Assembly: GCA_040758375.1 (NCBI GenBank)
Contig: JBFLWE010000090.1
Location: 1-20,582 of the forward strand
From: CAMLIZ01 sp040758375
GTDB lineage: Bacteria; Pseudomonadota; Gammaproteobacteria; Burkholderiales; Burkholderiaceae_C
Direction: 5' to 3'
DNA length: 20,582 bases
Shown here: one piece after another, positions 6,422 to 15,479 of the stretch
Position numbering within the stretch: the stretch's first letter is position 1
Layout of the letters: every line of letters starts with the position of its first letter
Made by a program: the position numbers and the translations under genes
The notes under the pieces: generated by a model
The model's database searches: none
What the model was told of the DNA's origin: nothing
The model's input: only the letters and a program-made list of their open reading frames with translations

Positions 6422-8479
6422 ATGACCCCGCAGAACCCGCTGCTGCAGCCCTGGGACACCCCTTACGGACTGCCCCCCTTCGAGCAAGTGCAGCCTGCTC
6501 ATTTCGAGCCTGCCTTCGAGCAGGCGATGCGCGAACACCGCGCGGAGCTCGACGCCATCGCCCACCAGGCCGAGCCGCCAGGCTTCGACAACACGGTGGC
6601 GGCCTTCGACCGCAGCGGGTCGCTGCTGTTGCGCGTGCAGGCGCTGTTCCACAACCTCTGCGCCTCGCACACCTCGCCCGAGCTGCAGGCCGTGCAGCGC
6701 CGCATGGCCATGCCGCTGGCCGCGCACGAAAGCGCGGTGTACATGCATGCCGCGCTGTTCCGCCGCGTGCAGGCGCTGCACGAGACGCGCCACCGGCTCG
6801 GACTTACGGCCGAGCAGCTGCGGCTGCTGGAGCGCGTGCACCTGGACTTCGTGCGCGCCGGCGCCTTGCTGGCGCCCGAGGCGCAGCGCCGCTATGCCCA
6901 GGTGATGCAGCGCCTGGCCGAGCTGACCACCGCCTTTGCGCAGAACGTGCTGCATGACGAAGCCAGCTACCAGCTGGTGCTGCGCGGCGAAGCCGAGCTC
7001 GCGGGTCTGCCCGGGTTCGTGCGGTCCGCGGCGCGCGAAGCGGCGTCGCAGCGCGGCATCGACGGCCATGCGATCACCTTGTCGCGGTCGCTGATCCTGC
7101 CGTTCCTCACGTTCTCGCAGCGGCGCGACCTGCGCGAGCAGGCGTGGCGGGCCTGGGTGTCGCGGGGCGAGCATGCCGGTGATCACGACAACCGGCCGCT
7201 GATCCGCGAGATCGTGCAGCTGCGGCACGAGCAGGCGCGGCTGCACGGCCACGCCAGCTATGCCGACTATGCGCTGGTCGACCGCATGGCGCGCGAGCCG
7301 GCAGCGGTGAGCCGGCTGGTGGACGACGTGTGGGAGCGCGCCAAGGCCGCGCTGGAACGCGAGCGTGCCGCGCTGCAGGCCGCGCAGCAGGCCGAAACCG
7401 GCGCCAGCGGCGAGATCGAAGCCTGGGACTGGCGCTACTGGGCCGAGAAGGTGCGCCAGCGCGACTACGCCATCGACGATGCCGAGGTGAAGCCGTATTT
7501 CGCGCTCGACGCGATGGCCGATGCCGCTTTCGACTGCGCCCAGCGCCTGTTTGGCCTGCGCTTCACGCCGCGCCCCGACCTGGCCGGCTACCACCCCGAC
7601 GTGAAGACCTACGAGGTGCACGATGCACAGGGCCGGGCCGTGGGCCTGTTCCTGCAAGACAACTTTGCGCGCCCGGGCAAGCGCAGCGGCGCGTGGATGA
7701 GCGTGTTCGCCTGGCAGTCGCGCAATGGCGACGCCGCCGGCAAGGCGGTGCACCCCATCGTGGTCAACAACAACAACTTCGCCAAGGGGTCGCCCACCCT
7801 GCTGGGCTTCGACGACGTGCGCACGCTGTTCCACGAGTTCGGGCACGGCCTGCATGGATTGCTCTCCGACGTGGGCTACCAGAAGCTGTCCGGCACCCAG
7901 GTGCTGGGCGATTTCGTCGAGCTGCCCTCGCAGCTGTTCGAGCACTGGATGGAGGAACCCGAGGTGCTGCGCCGCCATGCGCGCCACCACCAGACCGGCG
8001 AGCCGATTCCCGACGTGCTGATCGAGCGCCTGCAGGCGGCGCGCCGCTTCGGCCAGGGCTACGACACCGTCCGCTACTGTGCCAGCACGCTGGTGGACAT
8101 GGCGCTGCACAGCCATCCGGACCCTGCCCGCATCGACGACGTGAGCGCCTTCGAAGCGCAGGTGCTGCGCGAGCGCGGCCTGCCGCCGGCGGTGGGCTTG
8201 AACCACCGGCTGGTGCATTTCCAGCACCTGTTTTCCAGCGACGCGTATGCGGCCGGCTACTACGTGTACCTGTGGGCCGAGGTGCTGGAGGCCGATGCCT
8301 ACGATGCCTTCCGCGAGGCCGGCAACCCCTTCGACCCGGTGGTGGCGCAGCGGCTGCAGCGCTGCATCTACTCGGTGGGCAACAGCGTCGAGCCGGGGCA
8401 GGCGTTCATGGCCTTCCGCGGCCGGGCGCCGCGCATCGAGCCGCTGCTCGAAGCGCGCGGCCTGCTGCAGCCGGCCTGA
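6422..8479 (+). CDS. dcp: M3 family metallopeptidase, peptidyl-dipeptidase Dcp-like
   Basis: A 685-residue zinc peptidase, matching the usual ~680 residues of Dcp and oligopeptidase A. Zinc-binding residues are His471-Glu472-x-x-His475 in FHEFGHGLHG and Glu500 in DFVELPSQ; the substrate-binding tyrosine region AAGYYVYLW is near 610-618. Dcp is favoured over oligopeptidase A by the N-terminal pattern (NPLLQPW, FDNTVAAFDRSGSLLLRV), EAWDWRYWAEKVR near 337-349, YHPDVKTYEV, and RGKAP-like RGRAPRIEPLL at the C-terminus, all as I remember them from E. coli Dcp. Dcp removes dipeptides from peptide C-termini. No signal peptide is visible, so it is probably cytoplasmic. The ribosome-binding site AGGAG lies 6 nt upstream. 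The gene is monocistronic and ends at a strong hairpin shared with the convergent gene. Confidence 0.9.
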   Translation: MTPQNPLLQPWDTPYGLPPFEQVQPAHFEPAFEQAMREHRAELDAIAHQAEPPGFDNTVAAFDRSGSLLLRVQALFHNLCASHTSPELQAVQRRMAMPLAAHESAVYMHAALFRRVQALHETRHRLGLTAEQLRLLERVHLDFVRAGALLAPEAQRRYAQVMQRLAELTTAFAQNVLHDEASYQLVLRGEAELAGLPGFVRSAAREAASQRGIDGHAITLSRSLILPFLTFSQRRDLREQAWRAWVSRGEHAGDHDNRPLIREIVQLRHEQARLHGHASYADYALVDRMAREPAAVSRLVDDVWERAKAALERERAALQAAQQAETGASGEIEAWDWRYWAEKVRQRDYAIDDAEVKPYFALDAMADAAFDCAQRLFGLRFTPRPDLAGYHPDVKTYEVHDAQGRAVGLFLQDNFARPGKRSGAWMSVFAWQSRNGDAAGKAVHPIVVNNNNFAKGSPTLLGFDDVRTLFHEFGHGLHGLLSDVGYQKLSGTQVLGDFVELPSQLFEHWMEEPEVLRRHARHHQTGEPIPDVLIERLQAARRFGQGYDTVRYCASTLVDMALHSHPDPARIDDVSAFEAQVLRERGLPPAVGLNHRLVHFQHLFSSDAYAAGYYVYLWAEVLEADAYDAFREAGNPFDPVVAQRLQRCIYSVGNSVEPGQAFMAFRGRAPRIEPLLEARGLLQPA

Positions 8480-8481
8480 TC

Positions 8482-8507
8482 ACAAGGCGCCCCTCGGGGC
8501 GCCTTGT
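8482..8507. terminator. 12-bp bidirectional hairpin between convergent genes
   Basis: ACAAGGCGCCCC (8482-8493) and GGGGCGCCTTGT (8496-8507) are perfectly complementary around a 2-nt loop, which in practice opens to four. It starts 3 nt after the Dcp-like gene stop, and its last base is also the outermost base of the stop codon of the minus-strand gene (8507-8509). There is no T-tract on either side, so it may be an I-shaped or transcript-stabilising hairpin rather than a canonical intrinsic terminator. Confidence 0.7.
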
Positions 8508-9016
8508 CACTTCTGGGGGCCGCCGCTGCGCTGGCGCGGCGCCTGCTGGTCCAGCGGCGCCAGCATGCGGCGCTTGACGATGCGGTCCCACTTGCGCTGT
8601 TCCCAGGTCTGCGGCCCTTCCAGCGGCCATTGTTCGATGGCCGCGGCCACTTCGGCGCGGGGCACCCGCATGTAGCCGGGGCGCGCGCGGCGCAGGATCC
8701 ACAGCCCCGGCCGCATGCGGCGCGGCAGCGCGGCCTGCGATTCGCTGACCCAGTAGATGCAGCTGTGCTGGGCCCAGAAGGCCTGGCGCTCGAAGTGCAC
8801 GCGGCCGGCGATGCCGCTGTCGGCCGGCACCACGATCGCGTCGCTGGGGGTTTCGATCACCGCATAGACCAGGTCGCCGGGCGAATCGCCGGCCCCTTTG
8901 CACACCAGCACCACGCGTTCGATGTCCGCCGCGTGGATGCGGTCGAGCTCCTGGCCGTCGTCTCGCGTGACGACCAGATCCATGCCCTGCCATGCGGTAT
9001 GCAGTTGCACTTTCAT
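8507..9016 (-). CDS. Conserved hypothetical protein, family not recognised
   Basis: A 169-residue predicted cytoplasmic protein with no signal peptide or membrane segment. I do not recognise a domain. The N-terminal half looks beta-rich (VQLHTAWQGMDLVVTRDDG, IERVVLVCKGAG, LVYAVIETPSDAIVVPAD). A central segment is rich in aromatics and contains the FERQAFWAQHSCIYWV stretch. The C-terminal part is basic, with EQWPLEGPQTWEQRKWDRIVKRR near 133-155 and a disordered Arg/Gln tail. I chose the ATG at 9016 because a GGAG lies about 11 nt upstream and the preceding residues in frame are translated from apparent non-coding sequence; a TTG at 9085 would add 23 residues. It lies 128 bp downstream of rhlE on the same strand and is convergent with the Dcp-like gene. 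My impression that similar proteins occur in related Burkholderiales is from memory. Confidence 0.75.
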   Translation of the reverse strand: MKVQLHTAWQGMDLVVTRDDGQELDRIHAADIERVVLVCKGAGDSPGDLVYAVIETPSDAIVVPADSGIAGRVHFERQAFWAQHSCIYWVSESQAALPRRMRPGLWILRRARPGYMRVPRAEVAAAIEQWPLEGPQTWEQRKWDRIVKRRMLAPLDQQAPRQRSGGPQK

Positions 9017-9087
9017 TCGACTCAGACTCCAAGGCAGCCGATGAAGGTAGTGCCTGTGAGGGTCGAGGTCGATTACAAACTGCAAGA

Positions 9088-9128
9088 GTCGCCAGCATTG
9101 GCGACGTGGCGTGCCGTCCCGACACGCC
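9088..9128 (-). terminator. Two adjacent hairpins downstream of rhlE
   Basis: GTCGCCA (9088-9094) and TGGCGAC (9099-9105) form a perfect 7-bp stem with a GCAT loop. Next to it, GGCGTG (9108-9113) and CACGCC (9123-9128) form a 6-bp stem. They begin about 17 nt past the rhlE stop in the direction of transcription. Neither is followed by a T-run on the minus strand, so attenuation, RNA stabilisation or weak termination are all possible. Confidence 0.4.
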
Positions 9129-9144
9129 GCGATACAGCTTCGGC

Positions 9145-10518
9145 TTAACGCTTGGGCGGTGCCGGCCGAGGGCCGCCCGGACGGCCCCCGCCGCCATCGC
9201 GCCGGGCCTGGCGGCCAGGCTGGCCCGACGCGGGTTGCGAACGTCCAACGCCGTTGCCATGCCTAGGCTGCTGGCCCTGCGCGGGCCGCCCACCGCCGTG
9301 ATGGCCGCCGCGCTTGCCGGCACCCACGCCGATGGTCATGCGGCCGAGCACGATGGGCTCGGGCTTGGCATGGGGGTCCGGCTCGAAGCCGGGCACGATC
9401 TCGCGCGGGATGCTGCGCTTGATCAGTTTTTCGATGTCGCGCAGGAACAGCTCTTCATCCACGCACACCAGCGAGATCGCCTCGCCCTGCGCGCCGGCGC
9501 GGCCGGTGCGGCCGATGCGGTGCACGTAGTCCTCGGGTACGTTGGGCAGCTCGTAGTTCACCACGTGCGGCAGCTGGTCGATGTCGATGCCGCGTGCGGC
9601 GATGTCGGTGGCCACCAGCACCTGCAGCGTGCCGGCCTTGAACTCCGACAGCGCCTTGGTGCGCGCGCCCTGGCTCTTGTTGCCGTGGATGGCCATCGCG
9701 GTGATGTCCACCTTGTTGAGGTATTCGGCCAGGCGGTTGGCGCCGTGCTTCATGCGCGTGAACACCAGCACCTGGTGCCAGTTGTCGCGCTGGATCAGGT
9801 GGGCCAGCAGCTCCTTCTTCTTGTCGCGGTCCACCGGGTGGATCTTCTGCGCGATGGTGTCGGCCGTGGCGTTGCGGCGCGCCACCTCGATCAGCGCCGG
9901 CGCGTTCAGCAGCCGGTCGGCCAGCGCCTTGATCTCGTCGCTGAAGGTGGCGCTGAACAGCAGGCTCTGCTTCTTGGGCGGCAGGATCGCGAGCACCTTC
10001 TTGATGTCGTGGATGAAGCCCATGTCGAGCATGCGGTCGGCTTCATCGAGCACGAAGATCTCCACGTGCTTCAAGTCCAGCGTGCCCTGGCCGTGATGGT
10101 CGAGCAGGCGTCCGGGCGTGGCGACGAGGATGTCCACGCCCTTGCGCAGGCGGTCGACCTGCGGCTGCATGCCCACGCCGCCGAACATGACCATGCTGGA
10201 CAGCTGGAGGTACTGGCCATAGGTGCGCACGCTCTCCTCGACCTGCGCCGCGAGTTCACGGGTGGGGGTGAGGATCAGCGCGCGGATCGCGATGCGGCCC
10301 TTGGCGTCGCGCTTGGCCGGCGTGGCCGCCAGCCGGTGCAGCATCGGCAGCGTGAAGCCGGCGGTCTTGCCGGTGCCGGTTTGCGCGCCGGCCATCAGGT
10401 CGCCGCCCTTGAGCACGGCGGGAATGGCTTGTGCCTGGATGGGGGTGGGGGTGGTGTAGCCCTGCTCGCGCACGGCGCGCAGAAGGGGCTCGGCCAGGCC
10501 GAGGGTATCGAAAGACAT
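9145..10518 (-). CDS. rhlE: DEAD-box ATP-dependent RNA helicase, RhlE-type
   Basis: A 457-residue cytoplasmic RNA helicase, likely active in ribosome assembly or RNA turnover. Motifs in order: Q-motif with Gln28, Walker A AQTGTGKT (45-52), PTRELA (85-90), TPGR (134-137), DEAD (158-161), SAT (189-191), then VATDIAARGIDI and HRIGRTGRAG in the second RecA domain near 300-340. After ~395 the protein becomes a low-complexity Gly/Arg/Pro/Gln-rich basic tail ending in PPKR, usual for RhlE and expected to bind RNA. The ATG at 10518 is set by the family N-terminus MSFDTLGL; the open frame extends far upstream only because it is antisense to ettA. No clear Shine-Dalgarno precedes the start. It diverges from ettA across 279 bp and may have a long structured leader. 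Confidence 0.92.
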   Translation of the reverse strand: MSFDTLGLAEPLLRAVREQGYTTPTPIQAQAIPAVLKGGDLMAGAQTGTGKTAGFTLPMLHRLAATPAKRDAKGRIAIRALILTPTRELAAQVEESVRTYGQYLQLSSMVMFGGVGMQPQVDRLRKGVDILVATPGRLLDHHGQGTLDLKHVEIFVLDEADRMLDMGFIHDIKKVLAILPPKKQSLLFSATFSDEIKALADRLLNAPALIEVARRNATADTIAQKIHPVDRDKKKELLAHLIQRDNWHQVLVFTRMKHGANRLAEYLNKVDITAMAIHGNKSQGARTKALSEFKAGTLQVLVATDIAARGIDIDQLPHVVNYELPNVPEDYVHRIGRTGRAGAQGEAISLVCVDEELFLRDIEKLIKRSIPREIVPGFEPDPHAKPEPIVLGRMTIGVGAGKRGGHHGGGRPAQGQQPRHGNGVGRSQPASGQPGRQARRDGGGGRPGGPRPAPPKR

Positions 10519-10797
10519 GTAGGTCGTGAGGCAACAGATCGGCCCGTCGCCGCCAAAAGAAGGGGGCGCCAGTCGCAGGCTTTGGAGGGAAAGGGTGTGC
10601 GCCGATCGAGGCGCTCGGCCGGAAGCGGCCGCAGGAATTGACGACTGGAATCGCAACTGCGCTGCGGATTGTAGCGGTGAGTGCCTACCTGCGCTTGAAG
10701 CCCCGCGTGCGGCGACAATACGCGGCATCGGCGGGCGCTTTGGGCGCCTGCTGCTGCTTTTCCCGCAACGCCGTTCATCCCTCTTTCCAGGACCCTT
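10519..10797. other. Divergent regulatory region between rhlE and ettA
   Basis: This 279-bp region is the longest gene-free stretch. Towards rhlE, a good -10 hexamer TACAAT lies at 10673-10668 on the minus strand but without a recognisable -35; it would give a leader of about 143 nt. Within that leader are CGGCCG-GAAG-CGGCCG (10616-10631, as read on +) and GCGCC/GGCGC (10599-10614), both able to fold. Towards ettA, TTGAAG (10695-10700) and GACAAT (10714-10719) are present but spaced only 13 nt apart, too short for sigma-70. The ettA ribosome-binding site AGGA is at 10789-10792. Confidence 0.4.
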
Positions 10798-12462
<1,665 letters not shown>

Positions 12463-12536
12463 CGCAAGCGAGCGAGCAATGCCGCACGCCGTGCCCGGGT
12501 TGCAGGCGTGCGCGGCGGGCGCATCGCGTTAGGGTA

Positions 12537-12572
12537 GAGCCCGGTGCTCCTTGCGCCGGGCTCGCTGTTTTT
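12537..12572 (+). terminator. Intrinsic terminator of ettA
   Basis: GAGCCCGGTGC (12537-12547) pairs with GCGCCGGGCTC (12553-12563) as an 11-bp stem with one G-U pair and a 5-nt loop, followed by GCTG and five Ts (12568-12572). It lies 75 nt after the ettA stop and is the only canonical T-tract terminator in the window. Confidence 0.8.
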
Positions 12573-12593
12573 CTGCACCCCGAATTTCCCGGG

Positions 12594-12622
12594 TTGGCAG
12601 CAAGCGTGCCGGACGCTAGGGT
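12594..12622 (+). promoter_or_regulatory. Candidate sigma-70 promoter of the zinc metalloprotease gene
   Basis: TTGGCA (12594-12599, 5 of 6 to consensus) and TAGGGT (12617-12622, 3 of 6) are spaced by 17 nt, between the ettA terminator and the metalloprotease ATG at 12662. Transcription would start near 12629, just after the alternative upstream start at 12626, which favours ATG 12662. This is a pattern match only. Confidence 0.45.
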
Positions 12623-12661
12623 TGTTTGCAGTTTCTTACTCCTTTTGTCCGCGCAGTACCC

Positions 12662-15448
12662 ATGGACAGCCGCCTTCCCCTCCGACTTTCGCTCCTGCTG
12701 TCGCTGCCCGCGCTGGGCCTTTCCGGCTGTGCCGCGGTGAGCAACCTGGTGGCCGATCTCGCCCCGCCCAGCCCGGCGCCGGCGCACATGACCGGTGCAC
12801 CGGTGGGGCCGGCGGCAGCGGCATCGGCGCCTGCCGCCGCGCAGCCGGTGCCGCTGGTGGTGAACACGCCGCCCGCCCCGCCGCCCGGCAGCCCGCCGGC
12901 GTTTGCCACCGTGGTCAAGGACGCCACGCAGACCGAGGGCCTGTTCACGCTGTGGCAGCGCGACGAGAAGGTGTGGATCGAGCTCAAACCCGAAGACCTG
13001 AACAAGCCGTTCTTCCTCAGCCCCAAGTTCGCCAGCGGCATCGGCGAGGGCGGCGTGTTCGGCGGCATGATGGCTCGCAGCTGGGGCGAGGCCGTGGGCA
13101 AGCCGCAGATCGTGGAGTTCCGCCGCATCCACAAGCAGGTGCAGATGGTGGCGCTGAACACCGCCTTCCGCGCCAAGGCCGGCACGCCGGAAGCCGAGGC
13201 GGTGAAGCACGCCTTTTCGCCCAGCCTGCTGGGCAGCTCGCCGGTGGCCAGCCAGCCGCACCCCGAGCGCAAGTCGATCCTGATCGAGGCCAACGGCCTG
13301 TTCGTCAGCGACATGCTGGGCGTGGGCATGCGGCTGCAGCGCGCCTTCCACCAGAGCTACGCCTTCGACGCGCGCCACTCGGCCATCACCGAGCTGCGTG
13401 CCACGCCGGACGAGGTGGTGTTCGAGGTGACCAACCACTACGCCACGGCCAGCATTTCCAGCGGCTCGGGTTCCGGTGGCAGCGCGCCGGTCGTGCCGGG
13501 CAGCCTGCCCGACGCGCGCAGCCTGTTTCTCGACATGCACTACTCGCTGGCCAAGCTGCCCGACGAGGCCATGCGCCCGCGCAAGGCCGATCCGCGGCTG
13601 GGTCACTTCACCACCAACGTCAACGACTTCGGCGACGACCTGGCGCGCAGCCCGCGCGTGCGTTACGTGAACCGCTGGCGCCTGCAGAAGAAGGACCCGG
13701 CGGCGCCCTTGTCCGAGCCGGTCAAGCCCATCACCTTCTGGCTCGACCGCACCATCCCCGAGAAGTACCGCGAGGCCATCGCCGCCGGCGTGCTGGAGTG
13801 GAACAAGGCCTTCGAGCGCATCGGCTTCCAGAATGCGCTGGTGGTGCGTCTGCAGCCCGAGGACGCCGACTTCGACACGCTCGACATGGGCTACCCCTCC
13901 ATCCGCTGGATGACCAACGCCCGCCCGCAGTTCGGCGCCATCGGCCCCAGCCACGTGGACCCGCGCACGGGCGAGATCCTGGATGCCGACATCGCGATCG
14001 AAAGCCTGTCGTCGCGTTCGATCCGCACGCTGCGCGCGCAAGTGATCGGCCGCGAGATGCTCGCCGACTGGCCCGGCCTGTCGCCGGCCGCTGGGGTGGA
14101 GCTCGATCCGATGCACTGCAGCCATGCCGACCATGCGGCCGAGCAGCTCGACTATGCGCTCGACGTGTTCGAGGCGCGCGGCGAGCTGGCGCCCAGCAGT
14201 CCCGAGGCGCACCGGTTCGTGCTCGACTACCTGAAGGACACCACCATGCACGAGGTGGGGCATGCGCTGGGCCTGCGGCACAACTTCCGCGCCTCCACCG
14301 CCTACACCGAGGCGCAGCTCAACGACCTGGAGTTCACCCGCGCCCACGGCAACACCGGCTCGGTGATGGAGTACGCGCCGATCAACCTGCCGCGCCCGGG
14401 CGACAAGGGCGGCACGCCCTTCCAGACCGCGCTCGGCCCCTACGACTACTGGGCGATCGAATACGCCTACAAGCCGTTGCCCGAGGCGCAGGAAGAAGCC
14501 GAGCTCGCCAAGATCGCCGCGCGCAGCCGCGAGCCGCAGCTGGCCTATGCCACCGACGAAGACAACTTCCTCGGCATCGACCCCGACGCGCTGCAGTTCG
14601 ACCTGGGCGCCGACCCGATGGCCTTTGCCAGCAAGCGCATCGAGATCGCGCGCGACCTGCTGCGGCGCCAGGAGTCGCGCCAGCTCAAGCCCACCGAGGA
14701 CTACTCGGTGCTGCGCCGCTCGGTCAGCTACGCGCTGCGCGACGTGAGCCGCGCCGCTGCCGTGCTGGCGCGCCAGATCGGCGGCGTGCGCACGCTGCGC
14801 GACTTCCCCGGCTCGGGGCGCGACCCGCTGGTGCCGGTGTCCGCGGCGCGGCAGCGCGAGGCGCTGGACCTGCTCACGCGCGGGCTGCTGGCGGCCGACA
14901 GCTTCCGCATCTCGCCCTCGCTGGCGCGCCGCATGGCGCCTGACTTCCAGGAGCGCACCGACGCGGTGTTCGAAGGCGGCGCGCTGGCCAGCGTGCAGAC
15001 CGACTTCTCGCTCGACGACATGGTGCTGTCGCTGCAGCGTGCCCTGCTGGCTCAGCTGATGAGCGACAGCGTGATCTCGCGCATCCTCGACAGCGAGGCC
15101 AAGGTGGCGCGGCCGTCGGAGGCGTTCCGCCTGTCGGAGCTGTACGACAAGATCAACAGCGAGGTGTGGAGCGAGCTCGATGCCAGGCGCGGCGACATCC
15201 CGGCGCTGCGTCGCGAGCTGCAGCGCGAGCACGTGAACCGCCTCGCCTCGCTGGTGCTGCGGCCCTCGTCGTTGAGCCGCAGCGATGCGCGCAGCCTGCT
15301 GCGCACCGAAGCGCAAGAGCTGCTCAAGCGCATCGAGCGCGCCGAAAAGCGCCGCGGGCTCAGCCCCGAGACCAAGGCCCACCTCGCAGACAGTGCGGAA
15401 ACCCTGACGCAGGCGCTCAACGCCAGGCTGGTGCGCTCAGGCGTCTGA
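12662..15448 (+). CDS. Zinc-dependent metalloprotease lipoprotein (DUF5117/DUF4953 type)
   Basis: A 928-residue predicted lipoprotein. From ATG 12662, a basic-hydrophobic signal ends in lipobox LSGC with Cys23; Ala at +2 predicts outer-membrane sorting. An Ala/Pro-rich linker spans about 38-85. The middle region resembles DUF5117 (FTLWQRDEKVWIELKPEDL onward, LFLDMHYSLAKLP). The catalytic region opens with ITFWLDRTIPEKYREAI near 357 and has the metzincin-like zinc motif HEVGHALGLRHN with His530, Glu531, His534 and His540. A Met-turn-like VMEYAP follows with Met569. All expected ligands are present, so it should be active; the substrate is unknown. The frame also allows a start 12 codons upstream, but the lipoprotein signal and promoter position favour 12662, despite no clear Shine-Dalgarno. 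The neighbours suggest no pathway. Confidence 0.9.
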   Translation: MDSRLPLRLSLLLSLPALGLSGCAAVSNLVADLAPPSPAPAHMTGAPVGPAAAASAPAAAQPVPLVVNTPPAPPPGSPPAFATVVKDATQTEGLFTLWQRDEKVWIELKPEDLNKPFFLSPKFASGIGEGGVFGGMMARSWGEAVGKPQIVEFRRIHKQVQMVALNTAFRAKAGTPEAEAVKHAFSPSLLGSSPVASQPHPERKSILIEANGLFVSDMLGVGMRLQRAFHQSYAFDARHSAITELRATPDEVVFEVTNHYATASISSGSGSGGSAPVVPGSLPDARSLFLDMHYSLAKLPDEAMRPRKADPRLGHFTTNVNDFGDDLARSPRVRYVNRWRLQKKDPAAPLSEPVKPITFWLDRTIPEKYREAIAAGVLEWNKAFERIGFQNALVVRLQPEDADFDTLDMGYPSIRWMTNARPQFGAIGPSHVDPRTGEILDADIAIESLSSRSIRTLRAQVIGREMLADWPGLSPAAGVELDPMHCSHADHAAEQLDYALDVFEARGELAPSSPEAHRFVLDYLKDTTMHEVGHALGLRHNFRASTAYTEAQLNDLEFTRAHGNTGSVMEYAPINLPRPGDKGGTPFQTALGPYDYWAIEYAYKPLPEAQEEAELAKIAARSREPQLAYATDEDNFLGIDPDALQFDLGADPMAFASKRIEIARDLLRRQESRQLKPTEDYSVLRRSVSYALRDVSRAAAVLARQIGGVRTLRDFPGSGRDPLVPVSAARQREALDLLTRGLLAADSFRISPSLARRMAPDFQERTDAVFEGGALASVQTDFSLDDMVLSLQRALLAQLMSDSVISRILDSEAKVARPSEAFRLSELYDKINSEVWSELDARRGDIPALRRELQREHVNRLASLVLRPSSLSRSDARSLLRTEAQELLKRIERAEKRRGLSPETKAHLADSAETLTQALNARLVRSGV

Positions 15449-15452
15449 GCGC
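15433..15452. terminator. 8-bp hairpin across the metalloprotease stop codon
   Basis: GCGCTCAG (15433-15440) and CTGAGCGC (15445-15452) are perfectly complementary around a GCGT loop; the stop TGA is 15446-15448. It lies between convergent genes with only 31 intergenic bases and has no T-tract, so a terminator role is plausible but unproven. Confidence 0.4.
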
Positions 15453-15479
15453 CCGTGCGGCTGGCCGCCAGCGCTTCGC

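Noticed and set aside
5408..8227. A 939-codon minus-strand open frame opposite the Dcp-like gene and crossing the SRPBCC and S9 genes
   Set aside because: It conflicts with three well-supported genes and has shadow-type composition.
6422..8479. Calling the M3 peptidase oligopeptidase A (PrlC)
   Set aside because: N-terminal and central segments fit Dcp better as I remember it; an alignment would settle this, and the zinc site is common to both.
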